A stretch of 64,000 nucleotides of DNA from Orobanche coerulescens (Eukaryota; Streptophyta; Magnoliopsida; Lamiales; Orobanchaceae): positions 17,914,358 to 17,978,357 of the forward strand of contig CM065814.1 of the NCBI GenBank assembly GCA_033398695.1, read 5' to 3'. Shown here piece by piece: positions 22,488 through 34,375 of the stretch (position 1 is its first letter; every line of letters starts with the position of its first letter). Position numbers and translations under genes: made by a program. The notes beneath the pieces are model-generated. The model was not told the DNA's origin. It saw only the letters and a list, made by a program, of their open reading frames with translations, and did not search any database.

Positions 22488-23876
22488 CTAAGGGTCAAAC
22501 AACTCGGGATAACTCTCCCGCATACTATCCTCGGTTTCCCAAGTAGTCTCTTCGACTTTGTGTCTAGACCACTGAATTTTACCCAAAGGAATCGCCTTAT
22601 TCCTCAACTGTTTGATTTGCCGCTCTAAGACTCGTATGGGACGTTCTTCATACGAATGATCATCTTCGATCACGATTTTGTCAAACTGAAATATGTGACT
22701 CGGGTCGGCAACATACTTCCGTAACTGAGAGATGTGAAAAACATCAAGAATTCGGCTCAACGCTGGAGGTAAGGCCAAACGGTAAGCTAACTCGCCTACT
22801 CGATCCAAAATCTCAAACGGTCCAATGAATCTCGGATTCAACTTCCCCCGTTTTACGAAATGGAAAATACCTCGACTCGGGAATACCTTGACCAACACGT
22901 GGTCACTCATCTTGAACTCTAGTGGTCGACGACGATTATCTGCATATGATTTCTGTCGACTCTGAGCGGTCAACAAACGACTCCTGATCAAAGATACCTT
23001 CTCACGGGCGGCTATAAGCATATCGGGCTCGGTGCCGATTGATTCTGATAAGTCATCCCAACACAAAGGAGATCGACAACGACGACCGTACAAGGCCTCG
23101 TAAGGTTCCATCTTAATCGAAGAATGCAAACTATTATTGTACGTGAACTCGATCAACGGTAGTTGGGCTTCCCAATCATCTTTCCAATCGAGGACACATG
23201 CCCTCAGCATGTCCTTCTAAGTCTGAATAGTCCTCTCTGATTGTCCGTCGGACTGAGGATGAAAAGCTGTACTGAGATTAAGATGAGTTCCCATAGCACG
23301 ATGAGCTGATTTCCAAAAATGAGACACTAATCGTCCGTCACGATCGGAAACGATACTTTTAGGAGAACCGTGCAACCTCATTATCTCTTTGATAAATAAC
23401 TGGGCAAGTCTCTCGGGACCCCACATATCCTTAATCTCAAGGAAATGAGCTGATTTAGTTAGGCGATCCACAATTACCCAGATTGTGTTCATGCCACGAC
23501 AACTCATCGGCAAACTCGTGATGAAGTCCATTGAAATATCCTCCCACTTCTATTCTGGAATAGGGAGAGGTTTCAGCATACCCGCCGGTCGCTGATGTTC
23601 TATCTTGACTTGCTGACAGGTTAAGCATCTCGAAATAAATTCCGCGACTTCTCGCTTCATATTACTCCACCAGTAATTTTGTTTCAAGTCTTTATACATC
23701 TTGCTAGACCCCGGGTGAACGGAATAAGGGGTAGCATGAGCTTCTCTCAAAATCGAGTTTTTCAACTCGTCATTCGCCGGTACGCACAACCGATTCTTAA
23801 AACGCAAAAGTCCATCCTCGTAGACCACAAATCCGGGGGCTTTCCCCTGAGTCACATCCTCTCGAATGCGTAACAA
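22488..23876 (-). pseudogene. Gypsy K integrase with chromodomain, broken
   Basis: Inserts the cDNA into chromatin. The HHCC zinc region (EAHATPYSVHPGSSKMYKDL followed by CLTCQQVK) is near 23600-23760. The core has MDFITSLP, IVSDRDGRLVSHFW and FHPQSDGQSERTIQ. A C-terminal chromodomain (ERPIRVLERQIKQLRNKAIP, then VEETTWETEDSMRESYPELF) at 22488-22650 defines a chromovirus and would direct insertion to marked heterochromatin. Stops fall at about 23547 (TAG for the usual Trp in IPEWKWE) and 23214 with a local frame disturbance. The catalytic D-D-E region is otherwise recognisable. Confidence 0.9.
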
Positions 23877-23996
23877 AAATAGGTCCGAACCCTGACTCTC
23901 CCTGATCGCCTCCTCAAGTGGCGATGAAATTTCCTACGTACAAAGTTGCCCTTGTACTCGCTGTAACCAGACCTCGATCTCGGGTCTCAGAAATTC

Positions 23997-25391
23997 CTAC
24001 TGAAGTTCCTTCTGAACTGTTAAACGAGCAAGCATCTGCTCTTGAACGGACTTACGACTCAAGGCGTCGGCGACAACGTTCGCCTTGCCCGGGTGGTAAA
24101 GGATCTCGATATCGTAATCTTTGATTAGTTCCAACCACCGTCTCTGTCGCATATTTAACTCATTCTGAGTAAATATATACTTTAAACTCTTATGATCGGT
24201 GAATATCTGGCAGGTAACGCCATAAAGATAATGACGCCAAATCTTCAATGCAAAAACCATGGCTGCTAACTCCAGGTCATGGGTTGGATAATTAACCTCG
24301 TAAGGTCTCAATTGCCGTGAAGCATAAGCAATAACCTTCCCATTCTGCATGAGTACACATCCGAGACCCTGTCCGGACGCATCACGATAAACCACAAATC
24401 CTTCTGTCCCTTGCGGTAAAGAAAGGACAGGTGCTGAAGTTAACCGGCTCTTGAGTTCCTCAAAACTCTGTTGACACACGTCGGACCACGTGTATTTCTT
24501 ATCCTTTCGCAAAAGGTTCGTCAAGGGTTGAGCGATTTTAGAAAATCCTTCCACAAACCGCCGATAATAACCGGCTAATCCGAGAAAGCTTCGAATTTCC
24601 TTAACATTCTTCGGAGGTAACCAATCTTGGATAGCCAACGTCTTCTGAGGATCAACATGCACTCCATCTTATGAAATTACATGACCGAGAAAAGTCACTT
24701 CGGACATCCAGAACTCACATTTGGAAAACTTTCCATAAAGTTGCTCTCGTCTTAACACGTCGAGAACCTGATGAAGATGAACCTCGTGTTCCTCTCGGTT
24801 ACGAGAATAAATCAAAATGTCATCGATGAAGACAACAACAAACTGATCCAAAAAGTCGATGAAAACCCGATTCATTAACTCCATGAATACCGCAGGTGCA
24901 TTAGTCAATCCAAACGGCATAATCACAAACTCATTATTACCATAGCGTGTTCGAAACGCCAACCTTGCGATGTCCGACTCCCGAATTCGCAACTGATGAT
25001 ATCCAGACCTTAGGTCGATCTTGGAAAATATTGAAGCTCCCTGAAATTGATCTAAGAGATCATCAATACGGGGTAAGGGATACTTATTCTTGATCGTCAC
25101 CCGGTTCAATTCCCGGTAATCAATACACAAGCGGAACGAACCATCCTTCTTCTTGACAGACAACACTGGTGCTCCCCACGGGGACGCACTCGGTCAGAGA
25201 TAACCTTTCTCGAACAATTCCTCAAGTTGAATCTTCAACTCCTGCATTTCGGTCGGGGCCATCCGGTACGGTGCCTTCGATAACGGGGACGTACCGGGCT
25301 CCAACTCAGTCACGAATTCCACAACTCTTTGTGAAGGAAAATCAGGTAATTCGTCTGGGAATACATCGTCAATCGATGACATTGATACCAC
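23997..25391 (-). pseudogene. Gypsy K reverse transcriptase and RNase H, broken by stops
   Basis: RT frame 24669-25166 carries [52 protein letters not shown] and the catalytic [12 protein letters not shown], all intact. RNase H (23997-24662) carries [35 protein letters not shown] and [15 protein letters not shown] interrupts GYLRPSASPW at about 25193, a TAA lies after GHVIS at 24666, and a TAG follows QKELQ at 23994. Several stops are consistent with C-to-T or G-to-A changes, as expected from cytosine methylation decay. Assignment is certain. Confidence 0.93.
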
Positions 25392-25710
25392 GAATGATTG
25401 AACATTTCGATTGCCCTAGAACGGTCAATTGATGACGACGATGTAGTGAATGATTGAGCACCTCGATTGCCTTAGAATGGCCAATCGATGAAAAGGATAT
25501 AATGAATGATTGAACACCTCGATTTCCTAAGAATGGCCAATCGATGAAAATGATACAATGAATGATTGAACACCTCGATTGCCTTAGAATGGTCAATCGA
25601 TGAAAAGGATACAATGAATGATTGAACACCTCGATTGCCTAATAACGGCAAATCGATGAAAATGATACAATGAATGATTGAACACCTCGATTGAGTAATT
25701 ACACTGTCTC
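25382..25710. repeat. 56-bp tandem repeat between protease and RT of K
   Basis: Phrase GAATGATTGAACACCTCGAT recurs with starts at 25391, 25447, 25503, 25559, 25615 and 25671, an exact 56-bp period over about 5.5 copies. 56 is not a multiple of 3, so a coding frame cannot be kept across copies. Adjacent copies differ at a few bases. Confidence 0.95.
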
Positions 25711-26130
25711 CCTCATATTAATAATTCATCTGGAACAACGGGGATTACCTCCCTGAAATACACACTTGGCTCCAATTACTGAAATGATAGTGACCAAATG
25801 CTTACGATCACTGAGGATGGTATCATGACGATCCATCTAATTAACACCCAATGTTACATCGTCCTCAGGTAAGTCCACCACGATTAGGTCCACCAACTAA
25901 TTGCGGTCATTAAGCTTAATTCGGTATGATTTCCGAAAATTCTTCCATCACCAGGTAGACCGATGGTATGAGGTCCACAAGCAATAGGACTATCCAAATT
26001 AAATCTATTCAAACATGATTCGAAAATGAATGAATGCGGTGCACCAGTATCAAAAGGTACACATAGGTTGAAATAAAATTACGAGTATACCTGAGATCAT
26101 TCGGGCCACCAGATCGTCGATCCTCTTCAT
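25711..26130 (-). pseudogene. Gypsy K protease region, broken
   Basis: On minus the active-site phrase VPFDTGAPHSF (DTG at 26043-26051) is followed by relics of an aspartic protease fold with many stops. The 56-bp repeat follows directly. The protease would be inactive. Confidence 0.7.
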
Positions 26131-26850
26131 CACATGAATCCAGGACTTGCCGACCCCCGAACCGGATGCTCTCGTCTGATAAATATGAGCTCCGCCTTTA
26201 TTTGCTTCCATTGTCTTAAACGACGCTGACAGAGCAGTCTGATTCTGAATCGCTGATTGCTTCGGGGCCTGAGATGCCGTCGGAGCCGACTTGGAGTCCT
26301 TTCGGCAAAAACGGGCCTTATGCCCAAAATTCCCACAGTTATGGCACGTGATAGATGGTTTCAGACACTTAGTGCTGTAATGACCCGGTGCTTCACAGTT
26401 GAAACAGGTGATGGCCGAACTAGCCGCTCGGGACTGAGATCCCGCACGATTATGCGCCGTAAGAGGTCGCTCAGAAATGATAGGACCCGCACGAGGCTTC
26501 TTGAAGGTTGACTGACTGCCTTCGGACTAATTACGCTTCGTTGATTTCTTGCTGACAGATAAAGGTTGTTGCTCAGCAATCTCCTTAGCAGCAGGCTCAT
26601 ACGGGAGAGTTCTCTCAATTAATTCGGCCAGAGTGGCGCAATGATGATTAAGCAATTGCATATGGGTCATCATGACCTGCATAAAAGTGAGTGGATCAAC
26701 CCGAACATCTTCCGATCGAGCTGAGTCCTGGGTACGATTTCCTGACAGTGAGTGATTATTCCCCGGGTTCCGGCCCGCACCGCGGCCTCTCCCCGTGCAT
26801 CCCCTGACAGCTCTCTCCATACTGAAGTAGGAAGGTCGCATGATAATCAT
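26130..26850 (-). pseudogene. Gypsy K gag with two zinc knuckles, capsid core missing
   Basis: Starts at ATG 26850 (MERAVRGCTGRGRGAGRN) and runs to a TAA at 26527. The same frame continues to two CCHC knuckles, CFNCEAPGHYSTKC and CHNCGNFGHKARFC (about 26300-26410). Between ELIERTLPYEPAAKEIAEQQ and the knuckle-proximal basic segment there is no sign of the ~200-residue retrotransposon gag core expected in Tekay elements, so an internal deletion is inferred. RNA binding is kept in sequence; particle assembly is not. Confidence 0.8.
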
Positions 26851-27360
26851 AGATCTCGTATGAGTACCGCATTATGATTTACGTCATGAAATGATAAAAA
26901 TGAGCATATGCGCTCTAACACAGTGATTACATAAATGATAAACTGAGGTGACATGATTATCTGATGAAATTCTTGAAGTGAGTATCTTGAACAAGTTAAC
27001 AAGATTAATGATATGATCTTCCAGATTAACAACTGAGTAATGAAATGAATTGAGTGATTAATGAGTTAACATGATCGTCCTGATCATCAACTGAGTAATG
27101 AAATGAATTGAGTGATTAATGAGTTAATATGATCAACATGATTAAAATGAAAATGATGTTTGAAGATTGTTAACTAGTGAATTATGAATGAATGATTATT
27201 GCCAGAAATAATACCATGGCGTTAGAAGTCTTACAGTTCTTTCGGTCTGATTGGCTCGGCATTTGCACAAGTCACACGTGACACGAAAGTCTAATGATAC
27301 TAGTCTGATGACGATGATTTCAAATGAGACATGACTCGGAAGGTATTATTCAAAACCACT

Positions 27361-27371
27361 CTCTGATACCA
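27361..27371 (-). promoter_or_regulatory. Gypsy K primer-binding site
   Basis: TGGTATCAGAG on minus, four bases after the 5' LTR end, matching the initiator-Met tRNA site. The leader to gag (26851-27360) holds no gene. Confidence 0.9.
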
Positions 27372-27375
27372 ACTC

Positions 27376-29343
27376 TGTAACACCCCAAACTAGGCAGATA
27401 TTATAGTGTCGTGGACCCCCGACTGGGACCCATTAGGCGAATGAAAATGAATGAATTACACAGGGTAAATGTAGTACCGAACCACATTACAACAATAATT
27501 ACTACGATGAGGAGTTTCATACAACACATCGAGGATAATACAGAATACATGTATATTTTATATGGAGATAAAATATACAACACTGAGTGAAATGAGTATT
27601 CAAACGGAATGTCTGCAGTGGAATAAATGAAGGAAACATAAATGACTGAAAAGACTGGGGCCCCTTTCTAGTATCATTGGGACTCCTCACCGTCAACGTG
27701 CTCTCCCCGTGCTTTCACTTTGCCATGACCTGAAAAACAATATCCCCCTACGGGGTCAGTTACACAGAACAACAATCCTCAAGAGTTGAATATACACAAT
27801 CATGTCGAAACATACGCAATCAAACATGCTATATGAATCAACTAACAGTACGGCTCAAAGGAATGGCGCCACACTACGTCCGGGATGGAAATGTGTCCGT
27901 GCACAAGCTACCAACGAGTATCGATCGAATACACGTGTGGTCTTGTACCTAATCAGTCTCACGAAGCCATCAACTCGTGTGCACAGTCCAATGTGAGGCC
28001 ACCAACCAACACACGACTTAAATATGCCCGACATGAAAATCCTACACATACCAACCGGCACGCCAATATGACCCGGAATGCCACGATATAACAAAAGTGA
28101 CATCGAAAATGAATAATGACTCACCAAGATGAAATGATGGTGAAATGAATGACAGCTCAATGAAATGATTGGAACCGCCGTTCCTCGTGAATGAAGTAAT
28201 TAAGTGACAGTTACAAGTTTTGAAACGGTTAGTACCTTATGAATAAATTATGATTATGAATGAACAACAACGAAAGGAATGGATATCCTTTTAACTGAGT
28301 AGGAATTAACTTACTCAACACCGGTGACAATTATCCTTCCACGAACAACGTCCCAATTGAGATATCGGTCGCGCGAACAACCTTTGAAGATCCAAGTACT
28401 TTAATCCGATGAAATCGCGTTAGATCCACAATCCGAGCTTCACAACCGAATGAAAATGATGAAAAATGAATACTCAAGTGATTGATGATGAAGATTCTCT
28501 CCGACAAACCCTCTCTCTCGGACCAAGGTGAAGAAATGGGAAAAAAATGGGTTGATCTCGCTGAAAAAATGCAATTATAGTGCTGACTGCACTGTGTGCC
28601 GTGGCCCGGCCGAAGTGTGCCGCGGCACAGGGCCAAAATTGCCCCCAGTGATCGGCAGCGTGCCGCGGCCCGGACGAATGTGCCGCGGCAGTGACTCGGC
28701 AGTGTGCCGCGGCCCTGTCGGCATGAGCCGCAGCTCACAGTATAGACGGGTCGGCCAAAAAAAATTGCAACACGAGTGTGCCGCGGCCCGGACGGGTGTG
28801 CCAAGGCAGTGACTCGGCAGTGTGCCGCGGCCCTGCCGGCATGAGCCGCGGCCCACGGTACAGGCTGCTCGGCCAAAAATTGGAAAATGTGTGTGCCGCG
28901 GCGCACACTCCTTGTGTCGCGGCCCACACCCCCCTAGGGTCCTAAAATGAAGAAAAATGACCCGGGAATGGAAAGAAGCAATATGAATCAATATTTGGGA
29001 AACAATAACACAAAATGGAAGTGCGAAAACCCCAAAACGGTGGTTCCAAGCAATGATTACAAGGGTTCGTCCAACAAAACACGATTTGAACAATGAAGAG
29101 ATTTGAAATGACATGAATTCCAACGTCAACATCGACTAATGAATCAATTACAAGAATCAAGATAATACTCTTGTCTCGATTCCCGAATAAGGTAGATACA
29201 CTGAACAATATCGATACACAACTCGAAGTTATTCCGAACGGTGAACACGGATGAATGATTATTAACAAGTGAAAAATTACATAGTGACAATTACCGAATG
29301 AAATTACTAAATGATAAAGACTGAATTACAACCGGGTATTACA
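27376..29343 (-). repeat. Gypsy K 5' LTR
   Basis: Partner of 20486-22453. The 198-residue open frame at 28331-28927 also occurs in the other LTR at 21441-22037, only because the LTRs are copies. Confidence 0.95.
28600..28930 (-). repeat. Palindrome array, core GTGCCGCGGC, in K 5' LTR
   Basis: Same array as 21710-22040 with scattered changes, some of which destroy a core (GTGCCAAGGC near 28797, GTGTCGCGGC near 28914). Confidence 0.85.
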
Positions 29344-30567
29344 CTTGAGCCATACCGCCTCTTTAGCTGCCTCTCAGGCTGCTACATACTCGGCTTCCAT
29401 GGTAGAGTCCGCTATGCATTTCTGCTTCACACTCCTCCAACTGATGGCTCCACCTCCCAAAGTGAAAACATATCCGGAAGTTGATTTCGACTGTTCTTTA
29501 TCCGCACTGAAATATAAGTCAGTGTAACCCAATGGACAAAATGTATCCAATTGATATACAAGCATATGCTCCCTAGTCCTTCTAAGGTACTTGAGTATAT
29601 GCTTGATAGTAATCCAATGTCCCGGTCCTGGGTTCGACTGATATCTCGCCACCATGCCTACAGCATGCCAGATATCAGGCCTAGTGCAAAGCATAGCATA
29701 CATGGGGATTTCCACTACTGAAGCATAAGGGACCAGCTTCATGTCATCTATATCCTTCTGTGTTCTAGGACACATAGCCTTAGATAGCTGAATTCCATGT
29801 CTGTAAGGTAAGAAACCTTTCTTGGAATTCTCCATGCTAAACCGCTTTAGCACCATATCGATATAGGATACCTGAGATAAGCACAACATCCTTTTCTTGT
29901 AATCTCGAAAGATCTTAATACCAAGGATGTTCCAGGCTTCTCCCAAATCCTTTATATCAAACTGCTCAGACAACCATACCCTTACGTCTACTAATACCTT
30001 CACATTGTTTCCAATTATAAGTATATCATCTACGTACAGTAGAAGAAACACTAGCACGTTTCCATCGCACTTTTTGTTTACACATACCTCACTAGGACAC
30101 TGTTCAAAACCATACGACTGAATGACCTCATCAAATTGCATGTTCCAAGACCTTGATGCTTGCTTGAGACCATAAATGGCTCTTATAAGCTTGCACACTA
30201 AGTGCTCCTCTCCTTCATCAATGAATCCCTAAGGTTGGCGCATATAGATTTCCTTATCAAGACTTCCGTTCAAGAACGCAGTCTTGACATCCATCTGCCA
30301 AATCTCCATATCCAAATGTGCAGCTATAGCTAAGAAAATCCGGATCGATTTAAGCATGGCTACTGGTGAAAAGGTCTCATCGTAGTCAATGCCCTCCGTC
30401 TGAGTGTAACCTTTTGCAACAAGCCTTGCTTTGAAGGTTTCAACCTTCCCTTTCGATCCTCTCTTACGCTTGTAGAACCACTTACTTCCAATGGGTTTTA
30501 CCCTATTGGTTAGCTCTACTAGCTCCCACACTTGATTAGAATCCATAGATCCCATTTCGGATTTCAT
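29344..30567 (-). pseudogene. Copia A reverse transcriptase and first part of RNase H
   Basis: Minus-strand TNT1-94-like pol. RT from ELTNRVKPIGSKWFYKRKRG through [20 protein letters not shown] and QMDVKTAFLNGSLDKEIYM, then after a TAA at 30226 (RQP*GF) to IRAIYGLKQASRSWN and the intact catalytic LLYVDDILIIG. RNase H begins with the YTDLYFSADKEQSKSTSGYV region and reaches STMEAEYVAA, then a TGA four codons before the K insertion. The piece continues at 20187-20485. Apart from two or three stops the frame is well kept, so decay is recent. Confidence 0.93.
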
Positions 30568-30569
30568 TG

Positions 30570-32370
30570 TTGTTTGCCAGAATTCAGCATCTTTGTCTTG
30601 AACTGCCTGCTAATACGTACATGGATCCATTTCATCCTAGTCTGGGGAGTGGTCCGAAGACGCTCCCACGCTGATGAAATGTTCAGGTTGACGAACAACC
30701 CTCCCACTACGACGAGGCGTGTCCTTGGTTTGCGTATTCACAATAGTGTCGATACATGGTACACTAGGTGTTTGCACAATTGGTATTGTCAAAATCTCGC
30801 CCCTAAGTTCTTCTAGAATGACCTCACTTCTAGGCTTGTGGCTTATTACATAGTCCTCCTCTAAGAACCGGGCATTGGTGCTAACAATGACCTTCTGATC
30901 TTTAGGACTGTAGAATAAGCCACCCTTCATTCCATTCAGATATCCTACAAACACTCGTACTTCTATACGAGATGCCAACTTATCAGCTCCCTTATTCAGC
31001 CCGTGTGCTGGTGAACCCCAAATCTGAACATGTCCTAGACTGGGCTTGCGCCCATTCCACAGTTATGTGGGTGTTTTTGGAACTGATTTCGAAAGCACCA
31101 AGTTTAGAATGTACGCCGCTGTTTCCAAGGCGTACCCCCAAAACGAAATAGGCAAATCAGAATAACTCATCATTGACCTAACCATCTCTAATAAAGTACA
31201 ATTCCTTCGTTCAGCAACACCATTTTGTTGTGGTGTACCAGGCGTGAGCTGGGAAGTAATCCCCTCACGTGCCAAGAAATTCAAAAACTCTCCACTAAGA
31301 TACTCGTAACCACGATCAGATCGTAGTGACTTGATACTCTGTCCATGACGCTTCTCCGTTCCAGCCTTGAATTGTTTGAACATATCAAAAGATTCAGACT
31401 TACGTCGCATCAAATATATGTATCCATATCTCGAATAATCATCTATAAACGTGATAAATTATTCGAAACCACCCTTAGCCTGGATGTTCATTGGACCACA
31501 TATATCGGTGTTTACTAATTCCAATACATTTTGTGCATGATTTCCTTTTCTTTGGAAAGTCCTTTTAGTCATTTTCCCTTCTAGACAGGATTCGTAGATT
31601 GGAAATGACTCAACTTAGAGCGAATCCAGTGGGCCATCGCTCACCAATCTTTGAATCCTTATAAGGTTAATATGACCCAATCGTAAATGCCACAAATATG
31701 TTTAATTTATGCTCGAAGGTTCTTTTCTTTTAGTAGGATTAGTCAAAGAATTAATTGATTTATAATTATGCAAGGGAGCTGGTGCAGTATTAATAATATA
31801 AAGTCCTTCATTATAAGTACTTGTGCAAACATATTCACCATTTCTTTTAATAACTGCATTATCTTCATAAGAAACTGAATATCCATCACACCGCAATTTA
31901 GAAACTGAAATTAAATTCATTCTAAAATCAGGTACTAATAACAGATTATTTAGGACTAGAATCCTATCATTAACTTTTAACTGCACGACTCCCACTGCAA
32001 CAGCTTTCAGCCTGGAATAGTCGCCCCAGCTAATAGTAATCTCATCCGCACTAAGTACCTTGGTTACTTGGAACACCTGCGAGTCATAGCAAACATAATC
32101 AGTGGAGCCCGAATCTACTATCCACGAAGGGATAGAACATGCAGCCAAATATGTTTTGACTACTAGTGCATGAGACGTACCTTTCTTAGGGCAGTCACTC
32201 TTGAAATGCTCCTTCAGCTTTTTGTTTGCCTCGGACTGAGGAGCCTTGACCTTAGCTTTGAAGGTTGCCACTTTCTTCTGGCCAACCTGCTTTTTTTTTC
32301 TTTCCCCATTTGGGTTTTGAAGAACTAGCACTGGTTGCCGCAAAAATTTGATGATAATCTTGTTTGACAA
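30570..32370 (-). pseudogene. Copia A protease, integrase and linker, broken
   Basis: The protease phrase WIVDSGSTDYVCY (DSG intact, near 32095-32130) lies in a frame running 31702-32370. Integrase continues beyond a stop with RLGHINLIRIQRLVSDGP-type pre-integrase sequence, [43 protein letters not shown] and [12 protein letters not shown] (31063-31413), covering the D-D-E core. A frameshift near 31060 precedes the linker (30637-30978) with VFVGYLNGMKGGLFYSPK. Same order and wording as copia B. Confidence 0.9.
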
Positions 32371-32955
32371 GACCTTCGGCAGATTGAAGCTCTATCAGAA
32401 GTTCCGCCAAAGTGTAAGTCCTACGATTCATATTGTAGTTGAGGCAGAACTGCTCAAAGCTTCTTGGCAAGCTGACCAAGATAATATCGACCTGCGACTC
32501 GGCATCGATAGTGGCCCCCATTATGCTCAGTTCGTTCAAATGAGACATCATTTTCAGAACATGATCCCTTACTGGAGTCCCTTCAGAATTTGCGTTGTCA
32601 TCAACACCCTCATTGCATTTTGCCTATACGCTCGGTTCTGATGAACAAATATCTCGGTGAGATTTTTCATCATTTTCGCGGCTGTGGCCATCGTCTGATG
32701 CTAATTCTGCAATACATTTTTCAGTGAAGCCAAAATGTAACAGCGAGCCATCTCATCGGACTTTTTTCCATTTTCGAAATTCAGCCAACTCTTTAGGAGT
32801 GGCATCCGGTTCTGGTTCCAGAGGGCTTTCTCAGTTAAAACAAATTTATGCCCCTCGACAGTCAGGACAATGTCAAGATTTCTTTTCCTGTCGGCAAAGT
32901 TAGTGCCATCAAGTTTATTTTCTTTGAGAATAATAGCTGGTCGATTGAAAGACAT
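32252..32955 (-). pseudogene. Copia A gag, frameshifted, zinc knuckle partly deleted
   Basis: ATG at 32955 (MSFNRPAIILKENKLDGTNF) matches copia B. A frameshift near 32800 and a stop near 32700 break it; the second part (32252-32551) keeps MMSHLNELSIMGATIDAESQ and LPRSFEQFCLNYNMN. Downstream, the knuckle reads EANKKLKEHFKSDCPKK: the first two cysteines (CYKC in copy B) have been deleted and only the His-Cys half remains. The gag overlaps the protease frame by about 120 bases as a result of the frameshift. Confidence 0.88.
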
Positions 32956-34361
32956 CTGAGAATATAATTAAAACACCATTCATCACATAATTCGACGCAA
33001 AATATATTGAAAAACCTTAAAACACAATATATATGCAGTTAACCAACACCTCAAAAAAACGCACATGCAAGCCACGTTAGTGTGGACGTTTACATATACA
33101 GTTTTCAAGTAGATTTTAATGTCTTTAATTTTATTATCTAGTCAAGATGCGTGTTGACAAGTAAAATTAATAGTTGGTTCCTCTTGGCCATGTATTAAAT
33201 TAACATAGACTCCGATGGGGAGCTTATTAATTAATACACCTAAGTGAACACTATAATTTAACAAACCTTAGAGTATTATTTAATGATAATAGTCCTATAG
33301 ATGGAGAGGTCCTATCATAAAAAATAATATTCACTTTTTTTCTATCTAATTGAAGTTTAAAATTAGTGAGCTAATAATCAGCACATCCGATGTGGAGGAA
33401 GACTCTAATGTCAACGCGCGTGCTAATTATTTCACAATTTAATCTAATTATGGAGGCCAATTTGATTTTGAAAAATCAATTATTAAAATCACTTAGTTAT
33501 TTTGAAAAATTAAGGTTTTTAATTTTCTCGTCCTAACATGCAAGAAACATATCATGCATACATCCATACATGTCATTCATCATAACAGTAAAAACCAATA
33601 AAAAAAATTAGATAATTAAATCCAATTATCATGGCTTTTATTCCTCGTTTTGAATAACGAGAAAATCCTCGACTCTTTTGCTCCCACTGCTTCAAGCATC
33701 TCGTCACCTCCTCCCAGTTGGGGCACAAAAATTGCCAAATTTAGAAACTTTCTTCCATGCAAAATTAATTGCACAAGAAATTTCCAAATTAAAATTATTG
33801 TTCTCCAACGGACGCAACGAACGGAGGATAAACGAATAGGACCATACACCGAACGAACCTGCCCGGACCAAAAACCCGACCCGCTGCCCGACCCAACCCA
33901 CGGCCCGGCACCCTGCTACTGGCCGAGCGCGGCAGGCCAGATTCGGCCGAGACAGCAAGCTGGCCGAGTTCCATTGGCAGCAGGCTCATCTCGATCGGTT
34001 CATCCAATCAGGACTCCTTTTCGCGCTGGACTTCCTTTCCTTCAGTACTTTGTGTATTCCAATTCGATAACAATTTTATATCAATTAAAATACATCGAAT
34101 TTACAACAAAAATTACAAGGAAAAATAAATCCTATTCTACCTGTTTTTCTCACGGGAAAAACTTTATACATGCCTCAAAACCGAACCAAATTACCAAAAC
34201 GCGTAAATAAATAAATAAAATCACATAGCCATGATAATTGGACCATATTCACCTGCAAGACAATTTCTAGCAAAAATATTCCAAACATCATACCATATGC
34301 ATATTCAAATTGCTAGCAAATTAATCACAAATTAATTAAATTGAACAGAACCTAAAGACCT
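32956..34361 (-). other. Copia A 5' leader (about 1.4 kb), no gene
   Basis: Same leader as copia B, with the GC-rich island at about 33800-34010. No gene is supported. Confidence 0.75.
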
Positions 34362-34373
34362 TCTCCGATACCA
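34362..34373 (-). promoter_or_regulatory. Copia A primer-binding site
   Basis: TGGTATCGGAGA on minus, two bases after the LTR end CTACAACA, identical to copia B. Confidence 0.8.
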
Positions 34374-34375
34374 AT

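Larger units (their letters stand above)
20486..29343 (-). mobile_element. Gypsy element K (Tekay/Del-type chromovirus), complete ends, TSD CTTGA
   Basis: LTRs of equal length (1968 bp) at 20486-22453 and 27376-29343 begin TGTAATACCC and end GGGGTGTTACA on minus. CTTGA flanks both sides (20481-20485, 29344-29348). Primer site 27361-27371; polypurine tract 22454-22466. Order on minus: gag, protease, RT, RNase H, integrase, chromodomain. It has several stop codons, a gag lacking its capsid core, and a 56-bp tandem repeat between protease and RT, so it could not move by itself now. It is inserted in the RNase H of copia A. Confidence 0.95.

Noticed and set aside
25382..25710. Regular repeats that could suggest a CRISPR array
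   Set aside because: Direct 56-bp tandem copies with no unique spacers, inside a plant retrotransposon.
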